The position numbers and the translations under genes were made by a program. A stretch of DNA of 64,000 nucleotides from Buttiauxella izardii (GTDB lineage: Bacteria; Pseudomonadota; Gammaproteobacteria; Enterobacterales; Enterobacteriaceae): positions 248,001 to 312,000 of the forward strand of contig NZ_QZWH01000006.1 of the NCBI RefSeq assembly GCF_003601925.1. Reading direction: 5' to 3'. This document shows positions 36,623 to 49,050 of this stretch, piece by piece (position 1 is the first letter of the stretch; every line of letters begins with the position of its first letter). Below the pieces are notes generated by a model. That model did not search any database and was not told the DNA's origin. It saw only the letters and a list, made by a program, of their open reading frames with translations.

Positions 36623-37693
36623 TTAAAGACTGTTTATCAGAGATTTTAACTGCTCGACAATTTCACTCTGCGACTCATTGGCTGGATGCGGATAAGTGGA
36701 CTCACGCACCACCAGTCGGGTCGGTAATAACTTCAATACTTTTTGCGACGAAGATGATTGCGCCATAAGGGACGTCACGATTTCAACTGCCCGCTTGCCA
36801 AGCAAATCGAAATCTTGTGCCACAGTGGTTAAGGCCGGCTGGAAGAAAAGGCTGTCGGCCGTATCGTCGTAGCCTGTTACGGAAACCGCATTGGTTCCGG
36901 TGCGTTTGAGCTGCGCCAGCGCACTCAAGACGCCTAATGCCATCTGGTCATTGGCCACAATAATGGCGCTGATACGCGGGTTGGCGTGCATAAGCTCGAA
37001 GGTTTTTGCCCAACCGCTACTGGCACTCCAGTCGCCCCATGCTGTGAAGGCATTGGTTATGCCATAGCGATGAAGTGATTCTCGCCAACAACCCAGGCGC
37101 AGACGGGCAGAGATAGACTCCGCCGGGCCTGCTAACAAGCCAAATTGTCGATGCCCCAACTCCCACAAATGTTTTACGCAAGCACCAGAGCCCTCCTGGT
37201 GATCAAAGCGAACGCAGGAAACATCCGTCTCGGGTGGAACATCCAAAAACAAACAAGCCAGATCGTCGTTTTCCCGGGCCAGCCGCTCGGCGAGTGAGCT
37301 TTCCAGTGGCAGGTTTGCAATCACACCGCGTATGTTTTGCGCGCGAAACTCGTTAAGCACCACCTGCAATGCCGCGTATTCCGCGCCTTTTGGCATGGCA
37401 ACGGAAACCTGCAACTGCTGGTCTTCGGCATGGCTTTTGATGGCTGCAGCGATTTGCGATGGAGCATGGTAGGTGAGAGAGGAAGTGATTAGCCCGAGCG
37501 CAGGCATCGTTTTACCCGCCAGTAATTGAGCGGAACGGTTCGGGACATAGTGCAGAACGGTCATCGCGTGCAGCACTTTTTCACGAGTACGGGACGAGAC
37601 TAAATCTGGGCTGTTCAGCACTCGTGAAACCGTTTGCTGAGACACACCCGCTTCGCGCGCCACATCGTTCAACGTTGCCTGTCGATTGCTCAT
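36623..37693 (-). CDS. lacI: Lac repressor LacI
   Basis: This 356-residue LacI-family repressor has helix-turn-helix residues 6-25 (TLNDVAREAGVSQQTVSRVL), which match the E. coli Lac repressor closely, a hinge helix, the effector domain, and the terminal region (TRLVVRESTY). The gene lies directly upstream of lacZ with the opposite orientation, unlike the parallel lacI-lacZ order of E. coli. The start at 37693 follows GGGGAACAAG; an in-frame ATG at 37744 is upstream of the conserved part. Allolactose/lactose response is inferred. Confidence 0.85.
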   Translation of the reverse strand: MSNRQATLNDVAREAGVSQQTVSRVLNSPDLVSSRTREKVLHAMTVLHYVPNRSAQLLAGKTMPALGLITSSLTYHAPSQIAAAIKSHAEDQQLQVSVAMPKGAEYAALQVVLNEFRAQNIRGVIANLPLESSLAERLARENDDLACLFLDVPPETDVSCVRFDHQEGSGACVKHLWELGHRQFGLLAGPAESISARLRLGCWRESLHRYGITNAFTAWGDWSASSGWAKTFELMHANPRISAIIVANDQMALGVLSALAQLKRTGTNAVSVTGYDDTADSLFFQPALTTVAQDFDLLGKRAVEIVTSLMAQSSSSQKVLKLLPTRLVVRESTYPHPANESQSEIVEQLKSLINSL

Positions 37694-37761
37694 CTTGTTC
37701 CCCTTTTTGCTCAGCATAATGCGTAGCCGATTAAGCCGCGTCAAGACTGGTTATTATGAAA

Positions 37762-37776
37762 TGTATAGCGCTAACA
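37762..37776. promoter_or_regulatory. Candidate lac operator 1
   Basis: TGTATAGCGCTAACA is an imperfect palindrome around AGCGCT, in the divergent lacI-lacZ interval 69 bases upstream of lacI. It resembles a second site at 37910-37925. Confidence 0.5.
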
Positions 37777-37909
37777 TTATATGTCATGGTGACGACAGAA
37801 ATGCTGATTAATCCACCACTTTTGCGACCGTGCTTTGAAATGACAAATCCTTCATTTGCCAGTTAGGCTGATTCTCTGCCTAAATTTACCTCATTGAGTT
37901 GTGAATAAT

Positions 37910-37925
37910 TGTATTGCGCATAACA
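37910..37925. promoter_or_regulatory. Candidate lac operator 2
   Basis: TGTATTGCGCATAACA shares TGTAT, GCGC and AACA with the first candidate site and lies 26 bases before the lacZ start, where it could block transcription initiation. The ~149-base spacing would suit looping by a tetrameric repressor. Inferred from pattern only. Confidence 0.5.
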
Positions 37926-37944
37926 TTTTAATGACGACAGGTGA

Positions 37945-41058
<3,114 letters not shown>

Positions 41059-41136
41059 ACCACCGAGGGGAGGATCTCCCCTCAATCTCAACCCTTACAT
41101 ACCTAATCCATAAATAATAAAAAGTGGAAATACCCT

Positions 41137-42402
41137 ATGAAACTGTCAGCGCTGAGTCGTCGGGAACAACATAATTTCATCTATTTTATGCTGTTCTTCT
41201 TTTTCTATTATTTCATTATGTCTGCCTATTTTCCGTTCTTCCCGGTATGGCTTGCAGATGTAAACCATCTCACCAAAACCGAAACGGGCTTGGTGTTCTC
41301 GTCGATCTCGTTATTCGCCATTATCTTTCAAATTGCTTTTGGCTTAATTTCCGACAAGTTAGGACTGCGTAAACATCTACTGTGGTTTATCGTCGTGCTG
41401 TTGGTTTTGTTTGCTCCGTTCTTTATTTACGTCTTATCACCACTATTACAACTCAATATCTATCTTGGGGCGATGGCGGGCGGGATGTATCTGGGCTGCG
41501 TCTTTTCTGGTGGCTCAGGTGCGGTGGAAGCCTATATTGAACGCGTGAGCCGCAATAACCGTTTTGAATACGGCCAGGTGCGCGTATCAGGCTGTGTGGG
41601 TTGGGCGATTTGCGCCTCGTTGACCGGCATCTTATTTAGCATCAACCCAAATATTACCTTCTGGATTGCCTCTGGATTCGCGTTGGTGTTAGCGGTGCTG
41701 TTACTGCTCTCGAAGCCCGATCCTCGATCTGAGGCTGAACTGACTGATAACGTCGCGGCTAAAAAGCAGGAGTTCTCGCTCCATATGGTAGTTGAATTGC
41801 TGAAGATGCCACGTTTCTGGGCATTCTTGTTATACGTGATTGGCGTCGCCAGTATTTATGACGTATTTGACCAGCAGTTTGCCAACTTCTTTAAAGGTTT
41901 CTTTTCCTCTCCACAAAGAGGCACCGAAATATTTGGTTTCGTCACCACCGGCGGTGAGTTATTGAACGCCACGATTATGTTCTTTGCGCCTTTCATTATT
42001 AATCGCATCGGGGCAAAAAATGCTTTGCTGGTGGCGGGCGTGATTATGTCTGTGCGGATAATTGGCTCCTCGTTTGCCACAACTGGCGTTGAAGTCATTA
42101 TTCTTAAAATGCTGCACATGTTTGAATTGCCATTCCTGCTGGTGGGAACATTCAAATACATCTCGTCGGTATTTGATCCTCGCCTGTCGGCGACGCTATT
42201 CCTGATTGGTTTTAACTTATCCAAACAGCTTTCTGGCGTTGTGCTCTCAACCTGGGCGGGTTCGATGTATGACTCGGTGGGCTTTAGCCAGGCTTATCTG
42301 ACATTAGGTCTGATTACCGCCTGCTTCACGTTAATTTCATTCTTTACGCTGCGTAACTCCCCGCGCAGCCAGCTTTTAACGCCGGAAGTGAGCCAGGCGT
42401 AA
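41137..42402 (+). CDS. lacY: Lactose permease LacY
   Basis: This 421-residue MFS proton:lactose symporter has twelve helices. Functional residues of E. coli LacY are conserved in context: Glu126 (AYIERVSR), Arg144 (VRVSGCVGW), Glu269 (TTGGELLNA), Arg302 (MSVRIIGSSF), His322 and Glu325 (LKMLHMFELPF). It begins 78 bases after lacZ. A strong terminator follows directly, and there is no lacA acetyltransferase gene. Confidence 0.95.
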   Translation: MKLSALSRREQHNFIYFMLFFFFYYFIMSAYFPFFPVWLADVNHLTKTETGLVFSSISLFAIIFQIAFGLISDKLGLRKHLLWFIVVLLVLFAPFFIYVLSPLLQLNIYLGAMAGGMYLGCVFSGGSGAVEAYIERVSRNNRFEYGQVRVSGCVGWAICASLTGILFSINPNITFWIASGFALVLAVLLLLSKPDPRSEAELTDNVAAKKQEFSLHMVVELLKMPRFWAFLLYVIGVASIYDVFDQQFANFFKGFFSSPQRGTEIFGFVTTGGELLNATIMFFAPFIINRIGAKNALLVAGVIMSVRIIGSSFATTGVEVIILKMLHMFELPFLLVGTFKYISSVFDPRLSATLFLIGFNLSKQLSGVVLSTWAGSMYDSVGFSQAYLTLGLITACFTLISFFTLRNSPRSQLLTPEVSQA

Positions 42403-42411
42403 TCATTAAGC

Positions 42412-42450
42412 AAAGCCACCGCCGCATCGCGCTGCGGTGGCTTTATTTTT
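42412..42450 (+). terminator. lacY terminator
   Basis: AAAGCCACCGC and GCGGTGGCTTT (42412-42422 and 42434-42444) form an 11-base-pair stem, followed by a T-rich run, ten bases after the lacY stop. The convergent FAD-oxidoreductase gene ends nearby. Confidence 0.92.
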
Positions 42451-42459
42451 AACAAACGT

Positions 42460-44718
42460 TTAGCGGATGTTCAGAGAGTAAAGGGCGGCGATGCTGCCTG
42501 CGGTTTTCACAATTTCCAGTTTGACTTGTTCAGCGCGGATAGCCTGCGTCAAACGATGTTCACAAACGGAATGGCGGTTATCAGCCACTTCTTCCAACAA
42601 CGTGTCATCGGCCCACAAGCGATAGTGCGTGACGCAATGTGGTGTCACTGGCAGGGCATGGCCCATCTGCACCGTTTCCATGGCATTGTCGAAATCATTA
42701 TCAAACACCAGCGTCAGCGCCTGTATTGTCTGCGGCTGTTGCCAACGCCACGTCACGGTCGGCAGGCTATCGCCAGCGGCAGGCACCCACGCATTAGTAT
42801 GCTGTTCCGGGCGCAAACGTCCATTAAGTAGATTTCCTGGAGCGTAACAACGCAGCGGTGAAGCAAAGCGCAGAGCCGGAAGAATTTGATTGGGCTGGCG
42901 GCGCGGTAACCAGAAATCGAATTCATCCACGCCGTAATCGCCATCCGCGACCTGACGCGTGTGTTTCGCCACCCTGGCGTTCAGGCTGTTAAACACCGTC
43001 ATAATCCCTGGAAGCCGTGCGTCGGTCAGCGCGATTTCAATATGTTCATTGTTCTCGAAAGCGATAAACACATATTCATCACGCACGCTTTGATACCCGA
43101 ATTGCACTTGATATTCGCCCGGCTCCAAAACTGATATTTCGCGTTCGTCCAGTGGCATATCAGGTGTGAAATTACCGGCGCGTTCACTGCCGAGCAGGCT
43201 GATTTTAAGCGGCTGCGGTGAACCGGCCCGCAAGGTGAAGTTCAGTTCTGGTAATGTTTCGCCCGCTTTCAGCGGCAGAAGCAATGCCATACGCTCGTTC
43301 AACACATTCCAGACGCCATTGGCAGATAATTCAGTTAATTGCCATTCGCTGCTGGTGGTTACCGTTGCGCCGCGAGCCGGGTCATTCAACCATTGGCGAG
43401 GAATATAACAGCCAGTTTGTTGCAGATGCTGTTGCAGTGAAGCGATGCGGTTTTGCTCTGCCAGTTGCGGCGCATTGATTTGCTGCTGATGGCACAACGC
43501 TGCCGCCCGGCCCACCACTTCGCCCAATAATCCGCAGGTGCACATCACCCGTGCGCTGCCAAATGCCACATGTGAGGCGGAAATCAGGCGTCCCGTCAGG
43601 AACAAGTTTTCCAGCGAGCGGCTATACAAACTGCGGTAAGGAATGGTGTAGGTGCCTTTGCTGTGGAACTGGCGGCAGCCGTCGTGTTTACTGTAAACGC
43701 CGTCGGCGGGATGCAAATCAATAGACCAACCGCCGTAGGCCACCGCGTCGTAATGGTCGCGCTGCGCAATAATATCTTTTTGGCAGAGCATATGGTCGCC
43801 AACAAATCGGCGGCTTTCGCGTTTGCCGGGGATTGAACCGACCCATTCGATGGTCATGTTTTCAGCGTCCGGGAATTGCCCGGAGTTTTTAATGTAATCC
43901 CATACGCCCCAGACGATTTTCCACAGTTCCCACTTAATTTCTTCGCTGTCATGAATGGTATCAAGACGGCCTCCCCATTCCAGCCACCACAAATCACACC
44001 CGTTCAGCGTGGAGGTCAGGCGCGTATAGCGGGGGATTTCTTCGATATCTTTCAGGGCAAAAGAGGGCGGGATAAAGTTAACCGGGGCGCTGCCTTTTTT
44101 GGTGTAGAAGTAAATAGAATGCCCGAGTTTGTGACCGAAATTATCGCCCGGTGCCATTTTCTCATCAAACTCTTCCGGGTCTTCAGCGCCTACGCGATAT
44201 TCAGCCCCCGCCAGATGCCCCAGTACGCCGTCGCCTGTCGCATCGCAAAATTGGCTGGCGGCAATGTCATAAAAGGTTTCGTTAATCGCGTTAAAACCTT
44301 TGGCACTTGTGATGCGTGTGCCTGCGGTTTCAACTTCGTATAAAGCGGTATTCAGCAGTAGCGTCAGGTTCGGTTCGCTGCGAGCCATGTCTAACAGCAC
44401 CAGATCAAACATCACCGGATTGCCTTCTTTATTCCGGTAAACGTTCTCCTCCATGATTTCACCCATGATGCCGCCTTCGCGCGACCAGCGGTTATTATTC
44501 CCCATATGCGAGGTAGCGCCGTTGGCCCACAGGCGAACTTCGCTTGAAGCGTTGCCTCCGAGAACCGGTCTATCTTGCACCAACACCACCTGCAAGCCAT
44601 CCCGCGCGGCGGCAAGTGCCGCACATAACCCGGCAAGACCGCCACCGGCGACCAGTAAGTCTGTTTTTAATTGTTGAGAAGGGAATTCCCTGGCGTTGGT
44701 TTGCTGAAAAATTTGCAT
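42460..44718 (-). CDS. FAD-dependent oxidoreductase (FAD_oxidored family)
   Basis: This is a 752-residue protein. The N-terminal ~440 residues form an FAD-binding oxidoreductase with the dinucleotide motif AGGGLAGLCAALAAARDG near residue 25 and CDATGDGVLGHLAGAEY; the C-terminal part (~480-752) looks beta-rich. Family members (PF12831 type) are known around carbohydrate-degradation loci, but their substrates are poorly defined. No signal peptide is apparent, so it is probably cytoplasmic. It is divergent from an IclR-type regulator gene with 62 bases between starts; an ACS-type permease gene follows the regulator, so a sugar-acid or similar carbon source is plausible. Confidence 0.82.
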   Translation of the reverse strand: MQIFQQTNAREFPSQQLKTDLLVAGGGLAGLCAALAAARDGLQVVLVQDRPVLGGNASSEVRLWANGATSHMGNNNRWSREGGIMGEIMEENVYRNKEGNPVMFDLVLLDMARSEPNLTLLLNTALYEVETAGTRITSAKGFNAINETFYDIAASQFCDATGDGVLGHLAGAEYRVGAEDPEEFDEKMAPGDNFGHKLGHSIYFYTKKGSAPVNFIPPSFALKDIEEIPRYTRLTSTLNGCDLWWLEWGGRLDTIHDSEEIKWELWKIVWGVWDYIKNSGQFPDAENMTIEWVGSIPGKRESRRFVGDHMLCQKDIIAQRDHYDAVAYGGWSIDLHPADGVYSKHDGCRQFHSKGTYTIPYRSLYSRSLENLFLTGRLISASHVAFGSARVMCTCGLLGEVVGRAAALCHQQQINAPQLAEQNRIASLQQHLQQTGCYIPRQWLNDPARGATVTTSSEWQLTELSANGVWNVLNERMALLLPLKAGETLPELNFTLRAGSPQPLKISLLGSERAGNFTPDMPLDEREISVLEPGEYQVQFGYQSVRDEYVFIAFENNEHIEIALTDARLPGIMTVFNSLNARVAKHTRQVADGDYGVDEFDFWLPRRQPNQILPALRFASPLRCYAPGNLLNGRLRPEQHTNAWVPAAGDSLPTVTWRWQQPQTIQALTLVFDNDFDNAMETVQMGHALPVTPHCVTHYRLWADDTLLEEVADNRHSVCEHRLTQAIRAEQVKLEIVKTAGSIAALYSLNIR

Positions 44719-44780
44719 AAAGTTTGTTTCCTATAAAACTGACGATAAAATCGGGTTTCTTAAATTAATGTGAAGCCGCT

Positions 44781-45476
44781 ATGTCATCACAACCGAATCA
44801 AAGTCTTATCGACGGTATCCGTTGCTTGCAGTATCTGGTGACCAGTGGCCGGGCGATTGGTTGCCGGGAACTGGCGCGCCTGATGGGTATTAATGCCACC
44901 CGCGTTAATCGCCTGTTGATGACCATGGCGGCGATTGGCCTGACTCAACAGGATGAACAGCGTCGCTATTTGCCAGGCCCTGGGATTCATGCGCTGGCAG
45001 CGCAGGCGATTCGAGGTTCTGCACTGTTTTCCCAGGCGTTGCCTTTGCTGGAGCGCCACGCGCCGAAAGACATCGTGGTGGCGCTCGGCGTGCTGTGGGA
45101 AGACCAGGTTATCTACATTTACCACTCCGAGCCTGGAAGCCAGGTGAGCCAGGCACTGGCCGGTTTCCACACGCTTCCTGCCTGGCAATCGGTGATCGGC
45201 ATGGCACTGCTTGCCAGTGAAACCGACGAAGCATTGCAGTCGCGCTTCTCCCCTGAAAACTGGCAGGAAATGGCGCCTAAACTGGCTCAACAACGGGAAT
45301 CTGGCCATGTTGTCTGGCGCCACGATGATGGCGAACTTTCGATGGCCCAACCGTTGGGTGCTCATAACGCCGCTATCGCTTTTGCCGGAATGTGGGACGC
45401 GGATGAAAACCAGATGGCTCCGCGTCTCGCCCAGCTCAATCAACTTACCGCGCAACTCGTGACCCCTGCGGCTTAA
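44781..45476 (+). CDS. IclR-family transcriptional regulator
   Basis: This 231-residue regulator has an N-terminal winged helix (SGRAIGCRELARLMGINATR, residues ~22-41) and a C-terminal effector domain containing WEDQVIYIYHSEPGSQVS and LPAWQSVIGMALLA. It is divergent from the FAD oxidoreductase gene. Its 3' end overlaps the convergent permease gene by 32 bases, so its transcript and that of the permease are antisense at the ends. Its target promoters are probably the short divergent region and the permease, by proximity. Confidence 0.88.
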   Translation: MSSQPNQSLIDGIRCLQYLVTSGRAIGCRELARLMGINATRVNRLLMTMAAIGLTQQDEQRRYLPGPGIHALAAQAIRGSALFSQALPLLERHAPKDIVVALGVLWEDQVIYIYHSEPGSQVSQALAGFHTLPAWQSVIGMALLASETDEALQSRFSPENWQEMAPKLAQQRESGHVVWRHDDGELSMAQPLGAHNAAIAFAGMWDADENQMAPRLAQLNQLTAQLVTPAA

Positions 45477-46782
45477 CCTCTGGTGGCGTGTCCAGGTCGA
45501 TACGCCCGACTACAAACAGGTAAGAACAAATCCCCAACCCGGCCAGAATGGCGATGAATGCCAACGCCGGGGCAAAGTTATGCCCGTCAATTAATGCGCC
45601 AATCGCAATCGGCACCACGATGGATGACAGCGCGCCGGTAAAGTTAAACACGCCGCCCGCCAGGCCGATTAAATGGCGCGGCGCGAGGGCGGTTACAAAG
45701 ACCCACGTAATGGTGGCAAGGCCGTTGCCAAAGAACGCAATCGACATGAAAAGAATGATCAGCGTTGGGCTGTCGGTGTAGTTGGCACCGAGGATAAACA
45801 GTGTTAACGACATGCCGAGGATCACCGGGGCTTTACGGGCAAAACTGGCGCTGACCCCGCGTTTGATTAAACGGTCAGAAACAAATCCCGCCAGCAATAC
45901 ACCGAAGAAGGCCGCCAGATAAGGCACGGAGGCGATATAGCCGGACTTAATAAAATCCATATGGCGATACTGCACCAGATAAGTCGGGAACCAGGTCAGG
46001 AAGAACCAGAAGGTGGCGGAAATGGTGAACTGACCAAAGTAAATGCCAATCAGTTTGCGGCTGCGGAACATCAGCGCCAGATCGCTCCAGGCAAATTTGC
46101 GTTTAGCGGCTTCCTGTCGGCTTTCCAGAATTGCGCCGCCCTGGCGAATATGATCAAGCTCCGCCTGCGAAACCCCTTTGTGTTCTAACGGTTCGCGGTA
46201 CAGGCAATACCACACCACCGCCCACACCATGCCGACGATCCCGGTAATCAAAAACAAACCGCGCCAGCCGTACAGTTCCTGCACATGGAACAACAACGGC
46301 GTCATACAGGCCAGGCCAACAAATTGCGCAGATGAGTAAATACCAATGGCACTGGCGCGTTCGTTTTCCGGGAACCAGCTGGAAATCACACGGTTATTGG
46401 AGGGCATGACCGGCGCTTCAAAAGCACCGACGCCGAGACGTAAACCGACCAGGCCACCAAAGCTGTTGGCAATCGCGTGTAGCGCGGTAATCATCGACCA
46501 GATAAACAAACCGACGCCGTAAACAATCCGCGAACCGAATCGGTCGATAATGAAGCCGCCGGGAATTTGTAACGCGGCGTAAATCCAGCCGAAGGCTGAA
46601 AAAATCAGCCCCATTTGTAACGGCGTGAACTGTAACTCTCCGGCCATCTGCGTGGCGGCAACGGAAAGATTAGTGCGGTCCATGTAGTTAATAATGATGT
46701 TGATGAAAACCAGTCCAAGTACCAGGAATCGGACGCGCCCGGTATTTTTTACCTTTGTCGTAGAAAGCGGTTGTTCTGCCAT
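45445..46782 (-). CDS. MFS permease, ACS (anion:cation symporter) type
   Basis: This 445-residue protein has 12 helices and belongs to the glucarate/galactonate/hexuronate (ACS) branch of the major facilitator superfamily. The N-terminal NYMDRTNLSVAATQMAGELQ and the loop GFIIDRFGSRIV are typical of that branch. It probably imports a sugar acid or similar organic anion for the neighbouring FAD oxidoreductase. Its gene is separated from the oxidoreductase by the IclR-type regulator gene and runs the other way from the regulator. Confidence 0.87.
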   Translation of the reverse strand: MAEQPLSTTKVKNTGRVRFLVLGLVFINIIINYMDRTNLSVAATQMAGELQFTPLQMGLIFSAFGWIYAALQIPGGFIIDRFGSRIVYGVGLFIWSMITALHAIANSFGGLVGLRLGVGAFEAPVMPSNNRVISSWFPENERASAIGIYSSAQFVGLACMTPLLFHVQELYGWRGLFLITGIVGMVWAVVWYCLYREPLEHKGVSQAELDHIRQGGAILESRQEAAKRKFAWSDLALMFRSRKLIGIYFGQFTISATFWFFLTWFPTYLVQYRHMDFIKSGYIASVPYLAAFFGVLLAGFVSDRLIKRGVSASFARKAPVILGMSLTLFILGANYTDSPTLIILFMSIAFFGNGLATITWVFVTALAPRHLIGLAGGVFNFTGALSSIVVPIAIGALIDGHNFAPALAFIAILAGLGICSYLFVVGRIDLDTPPEVKPQGSRVAR

Positions 46783-47032
46783 ATCAATGTTCTCTTTGTT
46801 TTTGTTCTCACGGCCTGTTTTGGCAACAGAGTGGGGTTTTATTATCTTTCTGTGTTTCTTTTATAGAAACACAAAGACGTACGCAAAGAGAAATCGCCTG
46901 AATTGTGATCAGCATAAAATTTATGGGGTGAATGAATTACAGAATTGAAAGGTAAGGCGGCGTTACGGTGGGGCGAGAATTCCCCCGCACTTGAACGTGC
47001 GGGGAAAGCGGTACAGAGGAAGATTGGGAAGG
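46783..47032. other. Intergenic region, no gene identified
   Basis: About 250 bases between the permease start and the end of the DUF2891-family gene. It contains the permease promoter by position. I see no convincing gene or terminator, apart from the inverted repeat CCCCGCAC near GTGCGGGG around 46984-47006. Confidence 0.4.
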
Positions 47033-48028
47033 TTATTCCAAAGCTAACATGGCAAAACTGGCTAACCAGTGGCCGCCGCTGTAATGGCTGCCGACGACGT
47101 GATCAAGGCTCGCTTCCAGGTGGCGGGTTATCGCTTGTTGCAAAGCGGGTTGAGCAGGGTGCTCAGCGGGCAATGCCGCCGCAATGCGCTTAAAACACCA
47201 CGTGCGGCTGAGGTTCAGGCCATCAAGATGCGCGATTTTAGGGTCGGTGCGGTCGCTAACCACCGCCGGTTGCATCAGCGCATTAATACCCGCCAGTTCC
47301 GGCAAATAACGGTCAAACCAGGCCGGGAAATCCGCACTGACCTGGCTCATCAGCAGCGCTTCACACAGCGCGCCTGACACGTATTCATCGCCGCCCGGTT
47401 CATAGTGAGCCGGGTAATTGACATCGTTTTGATAGAACCGATTCGCGCCATCAATAATTGCGGTTTCAAGCTCTGCATCATGACGTGAACGGGCGTAGTC
47501 CAGCCCTAAAGCCAGTGCGAAAGCGGTGTTGTAATGCGTCCCGACGCGAATCGGATAAGTGAGCTTTTCCAGATAACCTATCAGACGGGCGCGAATATCC
47601 TGCGTTAACGGCTCAAGCAGAGTCGACCAGCGTTTTGCCTGTGGCAGAGTCGATTCCGCTAGTTCTTGTGCCAGCGCCAGCAGCCAGCCGTAGCCATACG
47701 GGCGTTCAAACGAAGCGCGGAACGGTGCCGTAAAATAGGCCAGTTCGCGGGTGACGTTGGCTTCGGTAAAGTGTTCTTCAAACAGGTTGATGATGGCTTC
47801 ACGGCAAGGCAGTTCCGGGTAACGGCGCAAACAACGCAGCAGCAACCAGTAGCCGTGTACCGCCGAATGCCAGTCAAAACAGCCATAAAAAATCGGGTGT
47901 AATTCACGCGGCGGCAACACATCACCATCATCATTGAGCAAATGCATAATGTGATTGGGATATTCCTGACGTAAAAACGTCAGCGGCATGTTGGCAAAAG
48001 CTTCAGCCTGAATTGGGCTTAATGACAT
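47033..48028 (-). CDS. DUF2891-family protein
   Basis: This 331-residue soluble protein is helical, with conserved HPIFYGCFDWHSAVHGYW and a later YEPGGDEYVSG and SHYSGGHWLASFA. These His- and acid-rich segments resemble an alpha/alpha-barrel with metal- or sugar-like active sites and identify the DUF2891 family. No reaction is established. Met at 48028 follows GAAGGAG and is preferred to an in-frame ATG at 48049. The gene is in an operon with DUF979/DUF969 membrane subunits, which points to metabolism of their substrate. Confidence 0.82.
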   Translation of the reverse strand: MSLSPIQAEAFANMPLTFLRQEYPNHIMHLLNDDGDVLPPRELHPIFYGCFDWHSAVHGYWLLLRCLRRYPELPCREAIINLFEEHFTEANVTRELAYFTAPFRASFERPYGYGWLLALAQELAESTLPQAKRWSTLLEPLTQDIRARLIGYLEKLTYPIRVGTHYNTAFALALGLDYARSRHDAELETAIIDGANRFYQNDVNYPAHYEPGGDEYVSGALCEALLMSQVSADFPAWFDRYLPELAGINALMQPAVVSDRTDPKIAHLDGLNLSRTWCFKRIAAALPAEHPAQPALQQAITRHLEASLDHVVGSHYSGGHWLASFAMLALE

Positions 48029-48063
48029 AAAAACTCCTTCGATATTCATCGTTTTTCAGTGCT

Positions 48064-49050
48064 TTAGCGGAATGACAGGAAGTACATCAAGAACACGTTC
48101 GCCAGCAGGATTGCCAGTGCGCTCGGGATCTGAATCTTGATGACCTGGTATTTATCTTTAAGCTCGAGCAACGCCGCCGGAACAATGTTGAAGTTGGCGG
48201 CCATCGGCGTCATCAACGTGCCGCAGTAACCGGCATACATGCCGATTGCCAGCAGTGGCGCGGGGTCGGCGTGGTGGTGGGTGATAAGAAACGGCACCGC
48301 AATGCCCGCCGTCAACACCGGGAATGCGGCGAAAGCGTTACCCATAATCATGGTAAATACCGCCATGCCCACGCAATAAATAACGACCAGCATGAAGCGG
48401 TTTTCCGGGTTAACGAATAGCTCCACCACTTTGCGCACCGACTCGCCAGTATTAGCAACGATAAACACGCCGCCGAGCATCGCCAGCATTTGCGGCAAAA
48501 TAATTGCCCAGCCGACGGTGTCAACAATGCGGCGCGATTGGGCGATGGCCTGCACCGGCGAGCCTTTGGTTATCCACCATCCCGTCAGGATTGCCGCCAC
48601 GCTTGCCACACAAAGAGAAGCCAGCGTGAGTTGCTTTTGATCCAGCAGATAAACGCCGCCAATCGACACGTTTTTCATAAATAGCGTGCAGATGACAGTG
48701 ATGATGGGAATCAGCAGGGCGGGCAAGAATAACCAGTTTTTGATGCGCAAGGCGGAAGCTTCACGTTGCTCATCCGTCGCCATGGGATATTTCCCTTTGC
48801 CGACTAAACCGCAGCCCGCCAGGAGCGCAATCACAATCACGCCGCCGCCCATAATCCGGTACGCCAGCGATTTTCCAAGGTTCTCGACCATTAAGTCGCC
48901 AAACAGGAAAATTGCCCCGAATAAGAACCAGAACAGAGCCGTCGTGAAGCGCTTAGGGTTGCCGCGATCGCGCAGTGTCATCACCACCAGAATCATGACG
49001 ATAATGCCAATCAGGTAATAAACGCGGTTGATGGTTAGCAAAGTGCTCAT
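48064..49050 (-). CDS. DUF979-family membrane protein (putative 5-oxoproline transporter subunit)
   Basis: This 328-residue polytopic membrane protein has about 9-10 helices. DUF979 and DUF969 proteins occur as pairs and are annotated as subunits of a putative 5-oxoproline transporter, from their association with pyroglutamate-degradation genes. No pxpABC-type 5-oxoprolinase or pyrrolidone-carboxylate peptidase gene is visible here, so the substrate may differ. Its ATG overlaps the DUF969 stop as ATGA, so the two subunits are translationally coupled. Confidence 0.8.
   Translation of the reverse strand: MSTLLTINRVYYLIGIIVMILVVMTLRDRGNPKRFTTALFWFLFGAIFLFGDLMVENLGKSLAYRIMGGGVIVIALLAGCGLVGKGKYPMATDEQREASALRIKNWLFLPALLIPIITVICTLFMKNVSIGGVYLLDQKQLTLASLCVASVAAILTGWWITKGSPVQAIAQSRRIVDTVGWAIILPQMLAMLGGVFIVANTGESVRKVVELFVNPENRFMLVVIYCVGMAVFTMIMGNAFAAFPVLTAGIAVPFLITHHHADPAPLLAIGMYAGYCGTLMTPMAANFNIVPAALLELKDKYQVIKIQIPSALAILLANVFLMYFLSFR

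Noticed and set aside
36514-36768. 84-codon plus-strand frame at the 3' end of lacI
   Set aside because: Most of it lies antisense to lacI and it has no recognisable domain.
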